NCBI GenBank assembly: GCA_013398295.1
Contig: VZSF01003152.1
Location: 1,190,975 to 1,254,974 of the forward strand
From: Chionis minor
Lineage: Eukaryota > Chordata > Aves > Charadriiformes > Chionididae
Direction: 5' to 3'
Length of the DNA stretch: 64,000 nt
The notes under the pieces: generated by a model
Told to the model about the DNA's origin: nothing
Databases searched by the model: none
What the model saw: only the letters and a program-made list of their open reading frames with translations
Position numbers and translations under genes: made by a program
In this document: positions 1 to 11,300 of the stretch, piece after piece
Position numbering within the stretch: position 1 is the first letter of the stretch
Layout: each line of letters opens with the position of its first letter

Positions 1-45
1 CTGCCTGGGCTTCTTCTTTGGCCTGCTTCAGCCTCCGATTCTTTC
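1..45 (-). CDS. ATP6V1G1: ATP6V1G1 exon 2, first 45 bases (partial at window edge)
   Basis: The reverse complement of 1-45 starts with GA, which completes a split Arg codon, and then reads KNRRLKQAKEEAQA. This is the signature near the N-terminus of V-type proton ATPase subunit G1; paralogues G2 and G3 differ at the residues before RRLKQAKEEA and after it. Subunit G forms the peripheral stalk with subunit E and links the cytosolic V1 ATPase head to the membrane V0 sector, so it is needed for organelle acidification. The intron acceptor is CAG, the reverse complement of 46-48, preceded by a pyrimidine-rich stretch (reverse complement of about 55-80). The rest of exon 2 and the last exon lie left of the window. 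Exon 1, which should encode about 28 residues, is not visible and probably lies in the gap at 1185-1959. Family knowledge: the protein is about 118 residues. Only 14 residues are seen, but the match is specific. Confidence 0.88.
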
Positions 46-1184
46 CTGTTTCCAAAGAACATACCAAGTGAAAAAGAGAAGAGAGCGTATTTTCGTACAC
101 CTCTCCAGCTGCCTGAAACACAACAGCCACTGTAGCATTTGTGGCTGCAGCACCTCCTCCTGTAGGAGACATCAGCAGGGCACCGCACACCCTCATAACC
201 CCTCCAGCTTCACAGTGTTAGCCAACCTCAGCAGCACGAGGCCACCTTGCTCCAAGCTCCCCACGCAATGAGAACCAGAGAGGTTGTCTGAGACAGTGGA
301 TGCGTCGGACAACCTGCACGTCCGGCCCTACTCACGTGAGTGTGCAACGTCTCTGAGTGATCCCAAGGAGGACAACAGAAAGAACATTAAGCCTCAGTTT
401 TGTCTCAGGCAAATTGTGCAACCGATTTAAAAACTGGCTACTGCATCAACTTCCCCTCCCGGACTTTCCAGCACACCCTCCCCTCCAAGGTTTTCATCGC
501 TCAAGTGAGCTGCAACAACCTACTGCTCACAAAACCGCCAGGGGTTAGCTCCACAACACAGTGCGGTTTCATTTAAAAAGAGACAAAAAACGCTTGAAGC
601 AGGAAAAACTTATAAAAACGTCTGAGGGGGGTGGATCTTTGTAACTTGAATGTCTCTCATTTAACAGGAAAAGCTGACTTGGAGCTCCAAGGGGTCACCC
701 TCTCAATTCTGACGGGAAAACACAGTCTTCATTAAGAAGAAAAAAAAATTAAAGGTAGAAAAATGCAGATAAGCACAAGTATCCCCCAAATGAAGACCCT
801 GCTGCCACAGAGGCTGGGGCGCTGATGGCGGTCTCCTCCTTGGGAGCAGCCCCACTGGGCCAGGAGTCACTGAGCTTCCCCCCCGCCCACCCAGACCCGC
901 CCAGGCCTCTCCGGCGACTGGAGCCAAGGCTCCCCACCGCTGCCAGGCTGCGCCTTCCACGCCTTGACGCAGCACAAGCGGTCCCCGGAGGAGCAGACCA
1001 ACGCTACACCCCCAGGGAGCCCCCAGCGCCCCCTCACGACCCTCGGGGCGAGCCCCACAGCGCTGCCTCAGGGGCCCTCAGCCGGGCGGGCCCGGATACA
1101 CGGGGCGAGGGGAGGAGGTGGAGGTGACGGGGGATGCGGCTCCCTCCTTCCCCTGGGGCCTGAGGCGGCGGGGGAGGCCCGGCA
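46..1184 (-). other. ATP6V1G1 intron 1 (visible part)
   Basis: This is non-coding sequence between the exon 2 acceptor and the gap. The first 700 bases have ordinary composition. From about 820 to 1184 it becomes strongly GC- and CpG-rich, as expected near a housekeeping promoter. I looked for the conserved exon 1 peptide on the minus strand and did not find it in the visible bases. The GC-rich open frames here on both strands have no recognisable domain. Confidence 0.6.
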
Positions 1185-1959
1185 NNNNNNNNNNNNNNNN
1201 NNNNNNNNNNNNNNNNNNNNNNNNNNNNNNNNNNNNNNNNNNNNNNNNNNNNNNNNNNNNNNNNNNNNNNNNNNNNNNNNNNNNNNNNNNNNNNNNNNNN
1301 NNNNNNNNNNNNNNNNNNNNNNNNNNNNNNNNNNNNNNNNNNNNNNNNNNNNNNNNNNNNNNNNNNNNNNNNNNNNNNNNNNNNNNNNNNNNNNNNNNNN
1401 NNNNNNNNNNNNNNNNNNNNNNNNNNNNNNNNNNNNNNNNNNNNNNNNNNNNNNNNNNNNNNNNNNNNNNNNNNNNNNNNNNNNNNNNNNNNNNNNNNNN
1501 NNNNNNNNNNNNNNNNNNNNNNNNNNNNNNNNNNNNNNNNNNNNNNNNNNNNNNNNNNNNNNNNNNNNNNNNNNNNNNNNNNNNNNNNNNNNNNNNNNNN
1601 NNNNNNNNNNNNNNNNNNNNNNNNNNNNNNNNNNNNNNNNNNNNNNNNNNNNNNNNNNNNNNNNNNNNNNNNNNNNNNNNNNNNNNNNNNNNNNNNNNNN
1701 NNNNNNNNNNNNNNNNNNNNNNNNNNNNNNNNNNNNNNNNNNNNNNNNNNNNNNNNNNNNNNNNNNNNNNNNNNNNNNNNNNNNNNNNNNNNNNNNNNNN
1801 NNNNNNNNNNNNNNNNNNNNNNNNNNNNNNNNNNNNNNNNNNNNNNNNNNNNNNNNNNNNNNNNNNNNNNNNNNNNNNNNNNNNNNNNNNNNNNNNNNNN
1901 NNNNNNNNNNNNNNNNNNNNNNNNNNNNNNNNNNNNNNNNNNNNNNNNNNNNNNNNNNN
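1185..1959. other. Assembly gap (775 N)
   Basis: A run of N flanked on the left by CpG-rich sequence and on the right by a short CA microsatellite. By position it is the most likely site of ATP6V1G1 exon 1 and its CpG-island promoter (inference). The stated length may not be the true length. Confidence 0.97.
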
Positions 1960-1974
1960 CACACACACACACAC
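1960..1974. repeat. (CA)n microsatellite at gap edge
   Basis: Seven or so CA dinucleotides follow the N run directly, so the tract probably extends into the gap. It may be part of why the assembly broke here. Confidence 0.85.
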
Positions 1975-2454
1975 CCCCCTGTGGTGCTGCGTCCAGCTCC
2001 GGCCATAAGAAGGATGCGGAATTCCCGGAGCGGGGCCGGAGGAGGCCGCGGAGATTGGGCTGGGAGAGCTGGAGGGGTTCAGCCTGGAGAAGAGAAAGCT
2101 CCGGGGAGACCTTAGAGCCCCTTCCCATCCCTAAAGGGGGGTTATAAGCAAGATGGAGACAAGCTTCTCGCAGGGCCGGTTGCGATAGGGCAAGGGGCGA
2201 CGGCTTTAAACGGAAAGAAAGAAGATTTAGGCTAGGAAAAATTTCAGGAAGAAATTTTTTCCCCTCTGAGACACTGGCCCACGTTGCCCGGAGAGGTGGT
2301 GGGTGCCCCATCCCTTGGAAACATTCCAGGTTGGGTTGGACGGGGCTTGGAGCAACGTGGTCCAGTTGAAGGTGTTCCCTGCCCCTGGCAGTGGGGTTGG
2401 ACTGGGTGGACTTTAAAGGTCCCTTCCAAAACGAACTATTCCATGATTCTATGA
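1975..2454 (+). mobile_element. CR1 LINE, 3' end fragment
   Basis: A 5'-truncated chicken-repeat-1 (CR1) LINE in sense orientation. It contains the diagnostic GCTGGGAGAGCTGGAGGGG / TTCAGCCTGGAGAAGAGAA block (end of ORF2), then the 3' UTR with GGTCCCTTCC near the end, and terminates in the ATTCTATGA tail. It is diverged, with several indels, so it is old. The left edge abuts the CA repeat and gap, so the true 5' limit is unknown. Confidence 0.88.
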
Positions 2455-4724
2455 ATTTAATCCAGGACTGTCTTCTCTAGGGGCTCCCCGGGGAGCCAGG
2501 CCCCTCTGCTCTACCGCACCCCAACCCCTCCCCAGCCAAACCCCCCCCCTCCAGCCCAGCCCTCGCCCGTCACATCCCAGGGATGATTTAAAACCCTCAA
2601 CGCGGCTGCCCCGACGCTTCCGGAGCATAAATTACACTTATGGCCAGGGATGAAGCGTCAGAGCCATGACAGTGACTCACGCCAGCGCCGGGCAGAATGG
2701 GGGGCTGCTGGCACGCTTCGTGCCACGGGATGGAAGGGACCGGAGGCAATGAATCTAATGCATATTTATAGTGTGAATAGGAATTATGAGTGCTTGGCAG
2801 GATGACCTTCATCTGGGGCCAGTGATTAACTAAATGGGCTTAGCGGGCACGTCCGTTGAGTGTTCCATTTGCCTCAGTAAAAGGAAAGATGGGGACCCAG
2901 CAAACCTGGGACCTGGCAGTTCCTGTGATCACGGAGCAGCAGCAGCCGCTGGGTGCAAAGGGACGAGGGGGCACCCACCATGGCACCGGCTGCTCCCATC
3001 GGGTGCAGGACTGTGCTGACAGAAGGGAAACCCCGCAAATCTGGCCCGAAATCATCTGTCACAAAGGTGGCAGGCTGGGATGCAGCTGGGGCACTGCGCT
3101 GGTTACCGGGGAGCGCGGGAGGGAAAGGACGGAAAAGGACGGTGGGATTCAAAACACGCCGGCAGCACCGAGAGAGGCGGTGGGGTTCAGCTGGGCCAGA
3201 TCCAAGCTGTTTGACAAGAGAAGCGGCCCAAAAATGGGAGTCATCTCATCGGGCTCCAAATTTGGGGAGCCCCCTGCCCTCCTCTCACCTCAGACCTCTG
3301 CAGAAGCCACCGAATTAATTAAACTCTCCCACTGACTCCTGCAGCCCTGGGATGATGCCTCTGTCCCGTTTCCATCTAGAAACTCTCCAGCCTCGTTAGC
3401 TGCTGCCATTTTTTCTGTGACGGTCATCTGCTGCTAATTAAAGCACTTGAGCTGAACCCACAAATTACCCCCGCTGCTGGATGGAGGCGACGCGACGCAT
3501 CGAGCGGGGTTTGCAGCAAAGGGGCTGAAACGCGCCCAGTTCTCCCCTGAAGTCACGTCACGGCGGGCGCTGGGGTGTTTTTTTCCTCCTGGCTGATTGC
3601 GATTTTCAGAGTCACTGCTTCTGTCTGTAAGATAATGATGATAATGATGCCCTTTTCTGCCCACAGAAAGATCCTGGCTGTGATCGCACTAAGTTCTCAG
3701 ACCAAAATCCCTCCCAAAGTACAGCGCTTTGGGTTGACCAAAAGCATTTGATGAGTTTTCAGCGATTTCATTTTGATGGTTAACAAATGAGGTGATAATA
3801 GTTTGCATTTAAAACAACCTTTTGTTTGGTTGCATTCCTTTTTAGTTTAAGATCGCTCCAAAGCTAATTGAAACCTCGTGGTGTGCGTCACACGAAACAC
3901 ACGTGAATGGAAAAGCTGTTGGATCAACTTTTCAATTCGCTTAAAATGTTGAAAAACTCCCTCTCGCTTGTTGCAAAAAAAAAAAAAAAAAGTGTTTCCA
4001 ATTCTCAAACCTGCATCTGCATGAGTAAGAGAGCTGCTTGTACAGCTTTAATTCTATCAGCGATGGGTTTATAATTAATTTGCATCACAAGTGCTTCCGA
4101 ACTTGGTTTTTATTCCTCCAGATTCATTGTACATGTGCTTGTCACTCGCTGTTACAGAGACAGCGGCTATGGCTGAAACCGGTGCTGGCATCCCCTTATT
4201 TGCCCAACGCCTATTTCTTAATACTGTAAACTAATCCTAAATTTCACATACTTCACGTTCAACAAAGACCGGAGGAAGAACATCTTTAGCAGATAAGGCT
4301 AGTCCTGCTCTCTACCATGGGCAAAGAAATTGCTAAAATCTTTCTGGCACAAAACTGCTTCCCCTCGCACTGCTCTCGGGATAACTCAAAGCCCAGGAAT
4401 CCTGCCCGCCCTCTGCCTCCCCTCCCCGCTCGGCCCACCGAGACTCTGGCCTCTGGCTCTCCAGAAAGATACTTAAGCACCACGAAAAACACGCTACTTT
4501 AGAAATATCATCTCTGCATCTGGAGCGTGTCGGGATCTGAGACGCCCCGATGGCCGCGGGGCGCGGAGGAGAGCAGGGCCAGGGGGTGGCTTGGGGACTC
4601 ACGTGCCGGCTCTTGCCAGAAAGGGAGGACTGTCCTGCAGAGCTTGCGGGAAACAAAACCATTTTCTTTTTCTTCAGCTCTTTGACAAATCACATTGATG
4701 AAAATGAAATTAAACACTTATTTA
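2455..4724. other. Unique intergenic DNA, no gene seen
   Basis: No recognisable exon or repeat. At 2580-2830 there is a stretch that looks like a conserved non-coding element: an AP-1 consensus TGACTCA at 2673-2679, a perfect inverted repeat TGGCAC-N5-GTGCCA at 2709-2725, and an AT-rich core around 2755-2790. A poly-A run lies at about 3976-3991. Conservation cannot be tested here. Confidence 0.5.
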
Positions 4725-5035
4725 CAGGAGAGCAGGGGAAGGACTTTTTCCTAGGGCATGTAGTGATAGGACGAGGGGGAATGGCTTTAAACTGGCAGAG
4801 GGCAGGTTTAGATTAAACATTAGGAAGAAATGTTTTCCTTTGAGGGTGGTGAGGCACTGGAACAGGTTGCCCAGAGAGGCTGTTGAGGCCCCATCCCTGG
4901 AGGTGTTTAAGGCCAGGCTGGATGTGGCCTTGGGCAACCTGGTCTGGTGGGAGGTGTCCCTGGCCATGGCAGGGGGGTTGGAACTTGATGATCTGCAAGG
5001 TCCCTTCCAACCTAAACCATTCTAGGATTCCATGA
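4725..5035 (+). mobile_element. CR1 LINE, 3' end fragment
   Basis: CR1 in sense orientation, about 310 bp. A short piece of the ORF2 C-terminus can be read in one frame ([20 protein letters not shown]), which is the typical end of the CR1 reverse-transcriptase protein. It is followed by the 3' UTR ending in GGTCCCTTCCAACCTAAACC and an ATTC-type tail. It is 5'-truncated, as most CR1 copies are. Confidence 0.93.
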
Positions 5036-6357
5036 TTTACTTTTTTTTTTCCCCACAACCTTTTTTTTTTTTCCTCCTTGTAAGCATTGAAGGCTGATTT
5101 TCTCTTTGGAGTGGTGTCTTTCGTCTTTCTGCTTTTGTTCTACACTGAGTTGTAACTCCAAGTGTGTGTTACACTGGTTTCTGAAACATAGGAAGATGTT
5201 TCCAGAATCAGGAAGAAAAAAAAAAAAAATACAGATTTCCTTTGTCTTTGTTTTTCTTTTCCTTTCCAAGCACAGAAAACACATGCCACATCTTATGATC
5301 CTGCAGTCATTAAGAATTCCAAGACACAGTTTGTAAGAATGAGATTTTAAATGTTGTGTCTGGCTTCTTTCCAGATCAGGTAATTATGTTTTTCCTCTCT
5401 AAATTCCCTTGCACTTTCAATTGGATATGTTATTATTCCCCATTCCCCAACTTAAACTGTTGTGCTGTGCAATTGTCTACTATTTTAAAAAGGTTTTATG
5501 TTGAATGCCTGGGAACCAAACTGGTTTCTGTCTTCTGAGGTTTAATTCATTAACACAAATCACTTCGAGGCATTGAGATGATACAGCTGTTGGTTGTTGA
5601 TAAATGATCATCAGTTGATCGTTAAAAGACTACCAATGAGCAATTATTAATTAAAATTCATAGTTTGGAGGGACATTTTAAATTTATAAACTGAGCATTA
5701 GAAATCTAAGCACAACGTAGCAGTAAAATTTACATAGAAAAGTCAACAAAACCTTCAGCCGCACACATCAGTACCGCTCGGATGTACCTGACGTACACTG
5801 AGCATTTGGCCCAAATATCCCAAAATAAGAATGAATCTTTTTTCATTTTTCATTTGGAGTTGCTTTGTGATCAAGGACAATTTAAAGCCTGGAGTAACCT
5901 GATTACAGCAATGGAATTACACCAGAAGAATGGACTTACATTTATATTGTTAAAATTGATTTAATTTTTTTTTTTTTTTTAAAAAGCAGTTCAAGAAGCC
6001 GCTCTTCTGGTGCCAGCTCTTTCTTTTTTTTTTTTTTGGGAAAAACATGCTGCTTTGGGGTGCTGCTAGGCTTCTTCCAATGGTTTGCCAGGCAGCCTGG
6101 AGGCTCCCCAAGCTTCACCCACCCATCAGGGGACACCTCCAGGGTTGCTCTCCCCAACGGCCACATCTCCATCCCTCCAAGATGTGCTGCAGCCCCTTCT
6201 GCTGGGCTCTCACCCACCCACCCGAGGAACACCTTCCCCCGGCGCCCACCAGCCGCTCTTGGAGCACACTGCCAAGGACTGGCAGCGGCTCCGGGCTGCA
6301 GCACAGCCCCACTGCAAGGCACCTTCTCCTGCAGGAACCCATCCCTGGCACCTCTAC
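5036..6357. other. Unique intergenic DNA, T-rich runs, no gene seen
   Basis: AT-rich sequence with poly-T tracts at about 5041-5072, 5966-5980 and 6025-6038 and a poly-A at 5216-5229. The right part (6040-6357) is GC-richer, with overlapping open frames on both strands that show no domain. I see no gene. Confidence 0.5.
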
Positions 6358-6985
6358 TGGCCTGGTTTGAGTGACACAAGACTAGTTTCTCTTCTGATGC
6401 TTGGGAAAACTGCACTTTTAGAAGATTCCAGTGTCTGAATTTGTGGAAATATTGACTTTACAGCCAGCTCCGTTGGGTGGGTTTCAAGGTCTCAGTGTTT
6501 TTGAGCTCACCAGGTGCAGGGATGAGGAGGAGCGAGACCCAGGCACTCACCCCAAGCTGCCAACAGGATGATTTCATATCATGAACATTCAATATATAAA
6601 TTAGGAAGTTTGCTGCAAAGCTCTCTCTCCCTTGATGGCTACAATCTGGAGAACTTCTTCACCCCCGAGCCCTTCCCTTCTGGAGCTGTAGCGCTCCCAG
6701 GGTCCCACATTTGCTGTCCCCTGCTGGGAGTGCACAGCTTCCTACAGATAGAATGGGCTGAGTATAATCCTTGGGTATTTTATATGGGTATTGGGATCAA
6801 TATTAGTTCTTTAGTGTTAGTACTGTTAATTATCTAGTCTTATCCTATAAAATCTGTTTATATTTCAACCCCCGGGTTTCCGTGTTTTCTTCCCAATTCC
6901 CCTTCCTGGGTGGGGAGGGGTCATCGGGTGGTAGAATAAGTGTCTAAACAACAATAAGTTGTTGTGGGTTTCTCCAACCATAACA
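6358..6985 (+). mobile_element. Solo LTR of an avian ERVL-like endogenous retrovirus (copy A)
   Basis: The segment starts TGGCCTGGTTTGAG and ends AACCATAACA, giving a TG...CA LTR outline. It aligns along its whole length with 29309-29930 in the same orientation. The 3' part (TTTCAACCCCCGGGTTT, then a G-rich run and CCATAACA) matches the general architecture of avian ERVL LTR 3' ends. No gag, pol or env sequence lies beside it and no clear target-site duplication is visible, so it is probably an old solo LTR left by LTR-LTR recombination. Confidence 0.75.
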
Positions 6986-7626
6986 CTGTCACAAACCCAC
7001 CCCCACCTCACCACCTACAGCAACAAACTGAGGCCCTGGTTTCATATAAATCGGAACCTTTTCGTAAGAGCCCGGGAAGCTGGGAACCCTGTTTATGCAT
7101 TCTTCCATCGCGATGAAGTGTCAGCAGACCTTATTAATTCCTTGCGCGCCAAAAGAAATCTCCATTCCTATTTCCTTGACATCTACTTGTGTCCATTCTT
7201 AATCAGAGGTCAAGTGCCCTTTGCAAGGGACATGCCAGGAAAGTTTAATCCGTTGTTTGATGAGTGACTGAACACTCCCTGTGGGGCTGTTGCCTCCGAT
7301 GTCTGTGAAGGCACTGGGGATCCCTGCATTAGGGAGCACAACTGTGTGGGCTGTCATGGACTCAGCCACATCCAGGAATTGTCCAGGCTGTCTGGACCAG
7401 GATTTTTAGATGCGTTAAACACTAATAAGTAGCTTCTCCTGTAATAGGTAGCACCAAAGCTTTGAGTGCTGAAGGCAACTACCAGTTCTTCATTAGCTTC
7501 TGCAAGAACAGGAGCATTACTCCTGCTCCCCTGGGAAGAAAGACATAGCTCAGTATTGTTTTCCCTACCATAAAAGGTCTCTCCCGGCTTTTCAGTTCAG
7601 CTTTCCCCCCAGCAAGCCACTGAGCA
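6986..7626. other. Unique intergenic DNA, no gene seen
   Basis: An open frame across 6959-7267 begins inside the LTR and resembles no family I recognise. I treat it as chance. Nothing else is evident. Confidence 0.5.
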
Positions 7627-8385
7627 ATCCCAGAATGGTTTGGGTTGGAAGGGACCTTAAAGATCATCCAGTTCCACCCCCTGCCCTGGGCAGGGACACC
7701 TCCCACTAGACCAGGTTGCTCCAAGCCCCGTCCAACCTGGACTTGAACCTCCAGGGATGGGGCAGCCACAGCTTCTCCGGGCAATCCCAGCCAGGGGTTC
7801 ACCATCCTCATAGTGAAGAATTTCTTCTTGAGATCTCATCTAAATCTCCCCTCTTCCACTTTAAAGCCATCACCCCTTGTCTACATGCCTTTGTAAAGTC
7901 CCTCCCCATGTTTCCTATAGCTTCTTCAGACACTGGCAGGGGCTCTAAGGTCTCCTCAGAGCCTTCTTTTCTCCAGGCTGAACGCCCCCAGCTCTCCCAG
8001 CCTGTTCTCCCAGCAGAGGGGCTCCAGCTCTTCCAGCGTCTTCATGGCCTCCTCTGGCCCCGCTCCAACAGCTCCATGTCCTTCTGCCTTTGGGACCCCC
8101 AGAGCTGGACCCAGGATTCCCGGTGGGTTCTCCCCCAAGCAGAGCAGAGGGGCAGAATCCCCTCCCTGGCCCCGCTGTGGGGATGCAGCCCAGGGGTGGG
8201 GGGGTTCTGGGCTGCCAGCACACAGTGCCAGCTCCTGGTGGGCTTCTCAGCCATCAACACCCCCAGTCCCTCTCCTCAGGGCTGCTCCCCATCCATTCTC
8301 CACCCAGCCAGCATTTGTGCATGGCTCCTCACGCAGGACCTTGCACTTGGCCTTGTTGAACACCATGAGGTTGGCACAGACACCC
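7627..8385 (-). mobile_element. CR1 LINE fragment, antisense, longest copy in the window
   Basis: The reverse complement reads as CR1. The sense 3' end lies at 7627 (reverse complement of CCAGAATGGTTTGGGTTGG), followed by the 3' UTR, the [18 protein letters not shown] ORF2 end, and an upstream region reaching the block that reads CTTGGCCTTGTTGAACACC on the plus strand at about 8347-8366. It is the same CR1 type as 31848-32426, which lies in the opposite orientation. Several frameshifts make it non-functional, and the 5' part of the LINE is missing. Confidence 0.9.
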
Positions 8386-11300
8386 CGCCCCCCCCCGCAC
8401 TGTCATTGCTTACCACAGTACAGTCACAGCTTTCAGGTGGCTGAATTTCAGCAAGGGATGAAGCAATGCCTGTGTAGGTAAATTGTTTGGGGCTTTGAGA
8501 GATGTTTGAATAAATGACACTCCGCAGTATAAGCCTTATTATCAATATTGCTCGGAAATATCAAAATTGTCTGAGGCCTCAGTTTAATTTGGATGCTTAT
8601 CACAGGCTCTAGAGAAATGGAAAAGAAAAAAATGTGACAATAACAAAACACTGCTGCAGTGATGCCAGCCAGCTCCAAGCAGCGCTGGAGAGCTGGTGTG
8701 TTCCTAGGCCACAAGGGAAGACGACGTGGGTGCTGGGGGATCCTTCTTAAATGCTTGTTCAAACAAAAAATGATGCTGGAAATCATGCGACAGCCTCAGG
8801 GGGGGGGGTCTAGCAAATACCCCGCTGCCTCCAGGGCTGGACGAGATGTGTAACAAGAGCTGCTGATGCACAGGTTCCTCACGGGACTGTTCACATCAGT
8901 CAGCTACAGGACTCCTGCCTGTTAAACAAAGCAGATTTTCTCCATAAAAAGTCACTGGAGCAATAGACCCTTCACTGCAGACGCTCAACCAATTGCTCCA
9001 AATTGCCCCAGGAAAGGGAACTTTCCTCACTCCCAGCTCAGCCGAGTTTGGAGCCTGAAGTCAGACAACAAATAGCTCCTCAAGTAAAGCTTTTCGGAGG
9101 TGTGCAGGCACCTACACATGCAGATAGCTACCTAGTGGAACTAATTTGTTTACAACATTCACAGGGAAAAAATCTTAATAACCAATTTCTATATTTAGTT
9201 TCAATGCCTTTGAAAAATCTGAGCTCTATATCCCTGTGCTTACTGAGCCCATCCGCTCACGTGGGGCTGCGGGAAGAGGCCAGAAACAAACTGAAAGCCA
9301 GCAGAACCCTCCCATGGTCCCGTTGTTTCTGCAGAACAAGACCCAAAGGCAGCTGCTGCTCTGCTTTGGTAATGCTGTATTCCCATTTTTGACCCCTAAT
9401 TATCAAAGGCACCGTTCACTGCAGAGTCAAGCCTACCCAGTTTACCTGAATTACCCTCTTGTTCTCTTACCGCTCTTCCCTCCCCAGATCAAAGCCCTAC
9501 TCCATCCCACTTGTTTCCATTGTGATTGGCCAGACAGCTCTTGGCTGCAGGGAAAGATAAAAAAAAAAAATCAATCTATTTTTCCACCGCCTCATCCATC
9601 AGCTTCATGCTTCACCCAGCATCAAGCCTTCTGCTGCCAAGATGAGTCCTCCAGCAGCTGGCCACCACCGAACAAGCCCAAGGCCATTTGGTTTGCTGTA
9701 TTACAGAGCCGCTAGTGCAGAGGCTGCAGTCATCTGCCTAATTATGTTACGGGCCGGGGCATGGGAGCCAAAGTTGGGCTCCGTGGAATGAAATGGCAGT
9801 TCAGTAGGTTTCAGGACATTAATAGTGTGATTAACCTGAAGCAACCACAGTAACAAATTGATTATCAAGAACAATAAATCATCTTCGTACACATACAGGT
9901 AGCCTGTGTTTGGGGTTTTTTTTTGTGTTGGAAAGCATCTACAGGACCATAACAGCCTCCAGCACACAGCAATGGCCAGGGAAAAAGCCAACCAGCACTC
10001 GATTAAACTATTTTGGGAATGCAGAAGACAAAGGAGGAGAAGGCTGCTCGCTTTTACATCTTTAAGACTGGGTCACAAGTAATGTGACAAGGTTTCATTT
10101 AATTTCCTGCCCTTCCCCACCCCCATCTTCTGGCTGGTCCTCTTCAGAAAACTTTGGGACTGACTTTACAGGGCCTGGAGCCAGGACAAGATGTGGATGC
10201 TCTGGGCATGAAGGACACGGGCGGGAGTGTCGCCACTCCAGCACTGAGCAATCCAGAGCCTGCAAAATACACCGAGCTGCCGAGCAATGGGCTGCCCCAC
10301 TCCCCTGAGCTCCCTGGATTTGCTTGTGCAGTTTTCCATGCGCAATCCTTTGTGAACTCCGGGCTATTGCTAAAGGCTTAGCTGCCATCCCACCAGCGGT
10401 AAGAGGGGTCCAACACAACTCGCTGTGCTGCAGTGTTTGAAGAACCTTAAAGCATCAGACACCCAAATCTCACTCCGCATATGCCACAGCTGGAAACTGA
10501 GCTCTTCTTTCCTTTGAGGCACAAGTGAATAACTCCTGCACGCGGAATATAAATCATCTGCTCACATCTCCTGATCCAGAAAGGAAACACTGAATGAGCC
10601 CCGAGAACGGCCCCGCGCACGCAGGGGGAGGATGAGTCATTTTCTTGCCGTGGCGATGGCACCTTTTGTCCAGAGAAGTTCATTAACCATCTGCTGTCAC
10701 ATTGCAGTGCACATATCCACGTCCAAGGAGCTGGAGACGAGCGTGGCTGAGAAGGAACAAGCACATGCCTCTCAGCCTCCGGTGCAGGCTATTTATAACA
10801 TCAAGGAACATTTCAGGTGATAACTTGCAAGTGCTGTCCACAGGCACCGAAGCAGCAGCAGAGAAATAGCCGTTTGGGTTGGGGTTAGCACCCAGCGCCC
10901 TCCGCGTGCAGGGAGACATCGACCAGGCTTACACCACCCCAGTCCCACGCCAGACCAGGGCTCATTTCGCTTCCAGGCATCTCCTGGGCGCTCTCAAGTG
11001 CGCTTCAACTGTAGCACCTCTGTGGGAGGGTGCTCAGGTGTTGCTGTAGCTCAGAACCCACCTTTGTCCATGTCCTTTCCATCAACTGTGATCTGGAAAC
11101 AGCGAGGGAGCCTTGTACCAAGCCAAGGAGTTGAGCAGGAGTCTTCAAATAGACAGATGGGGCAAGAAGTGCCAACTGCTGCTGTCAGTAAGTCAAAACA
11201 AGTCCAGCCATCCAATTCAAATTGCTGGGCCACAGCTCACTGCTTTAATTTGAGAATAATTTACAGCCAGTGACAAAAATTAGATCCAAGCCAAGGAGAT

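Noticed and set aside
964..2311. Long open frames spanning 964-2311 on both strands
   Set aside because: They are open only because the N run contains no stop codons; the visible ends are CpG-rich intron and CR1.
6959..7267. 102-codon open frame after LTR copy A
   Set aside because: It starts inside the LTR end and matches no family I recognise, including retroviral gag or pol.
7716..8444. 242-codon open frame on the plus strand
   Set aside because: It is the antisense of the CR1 fragment at 7627-8385.
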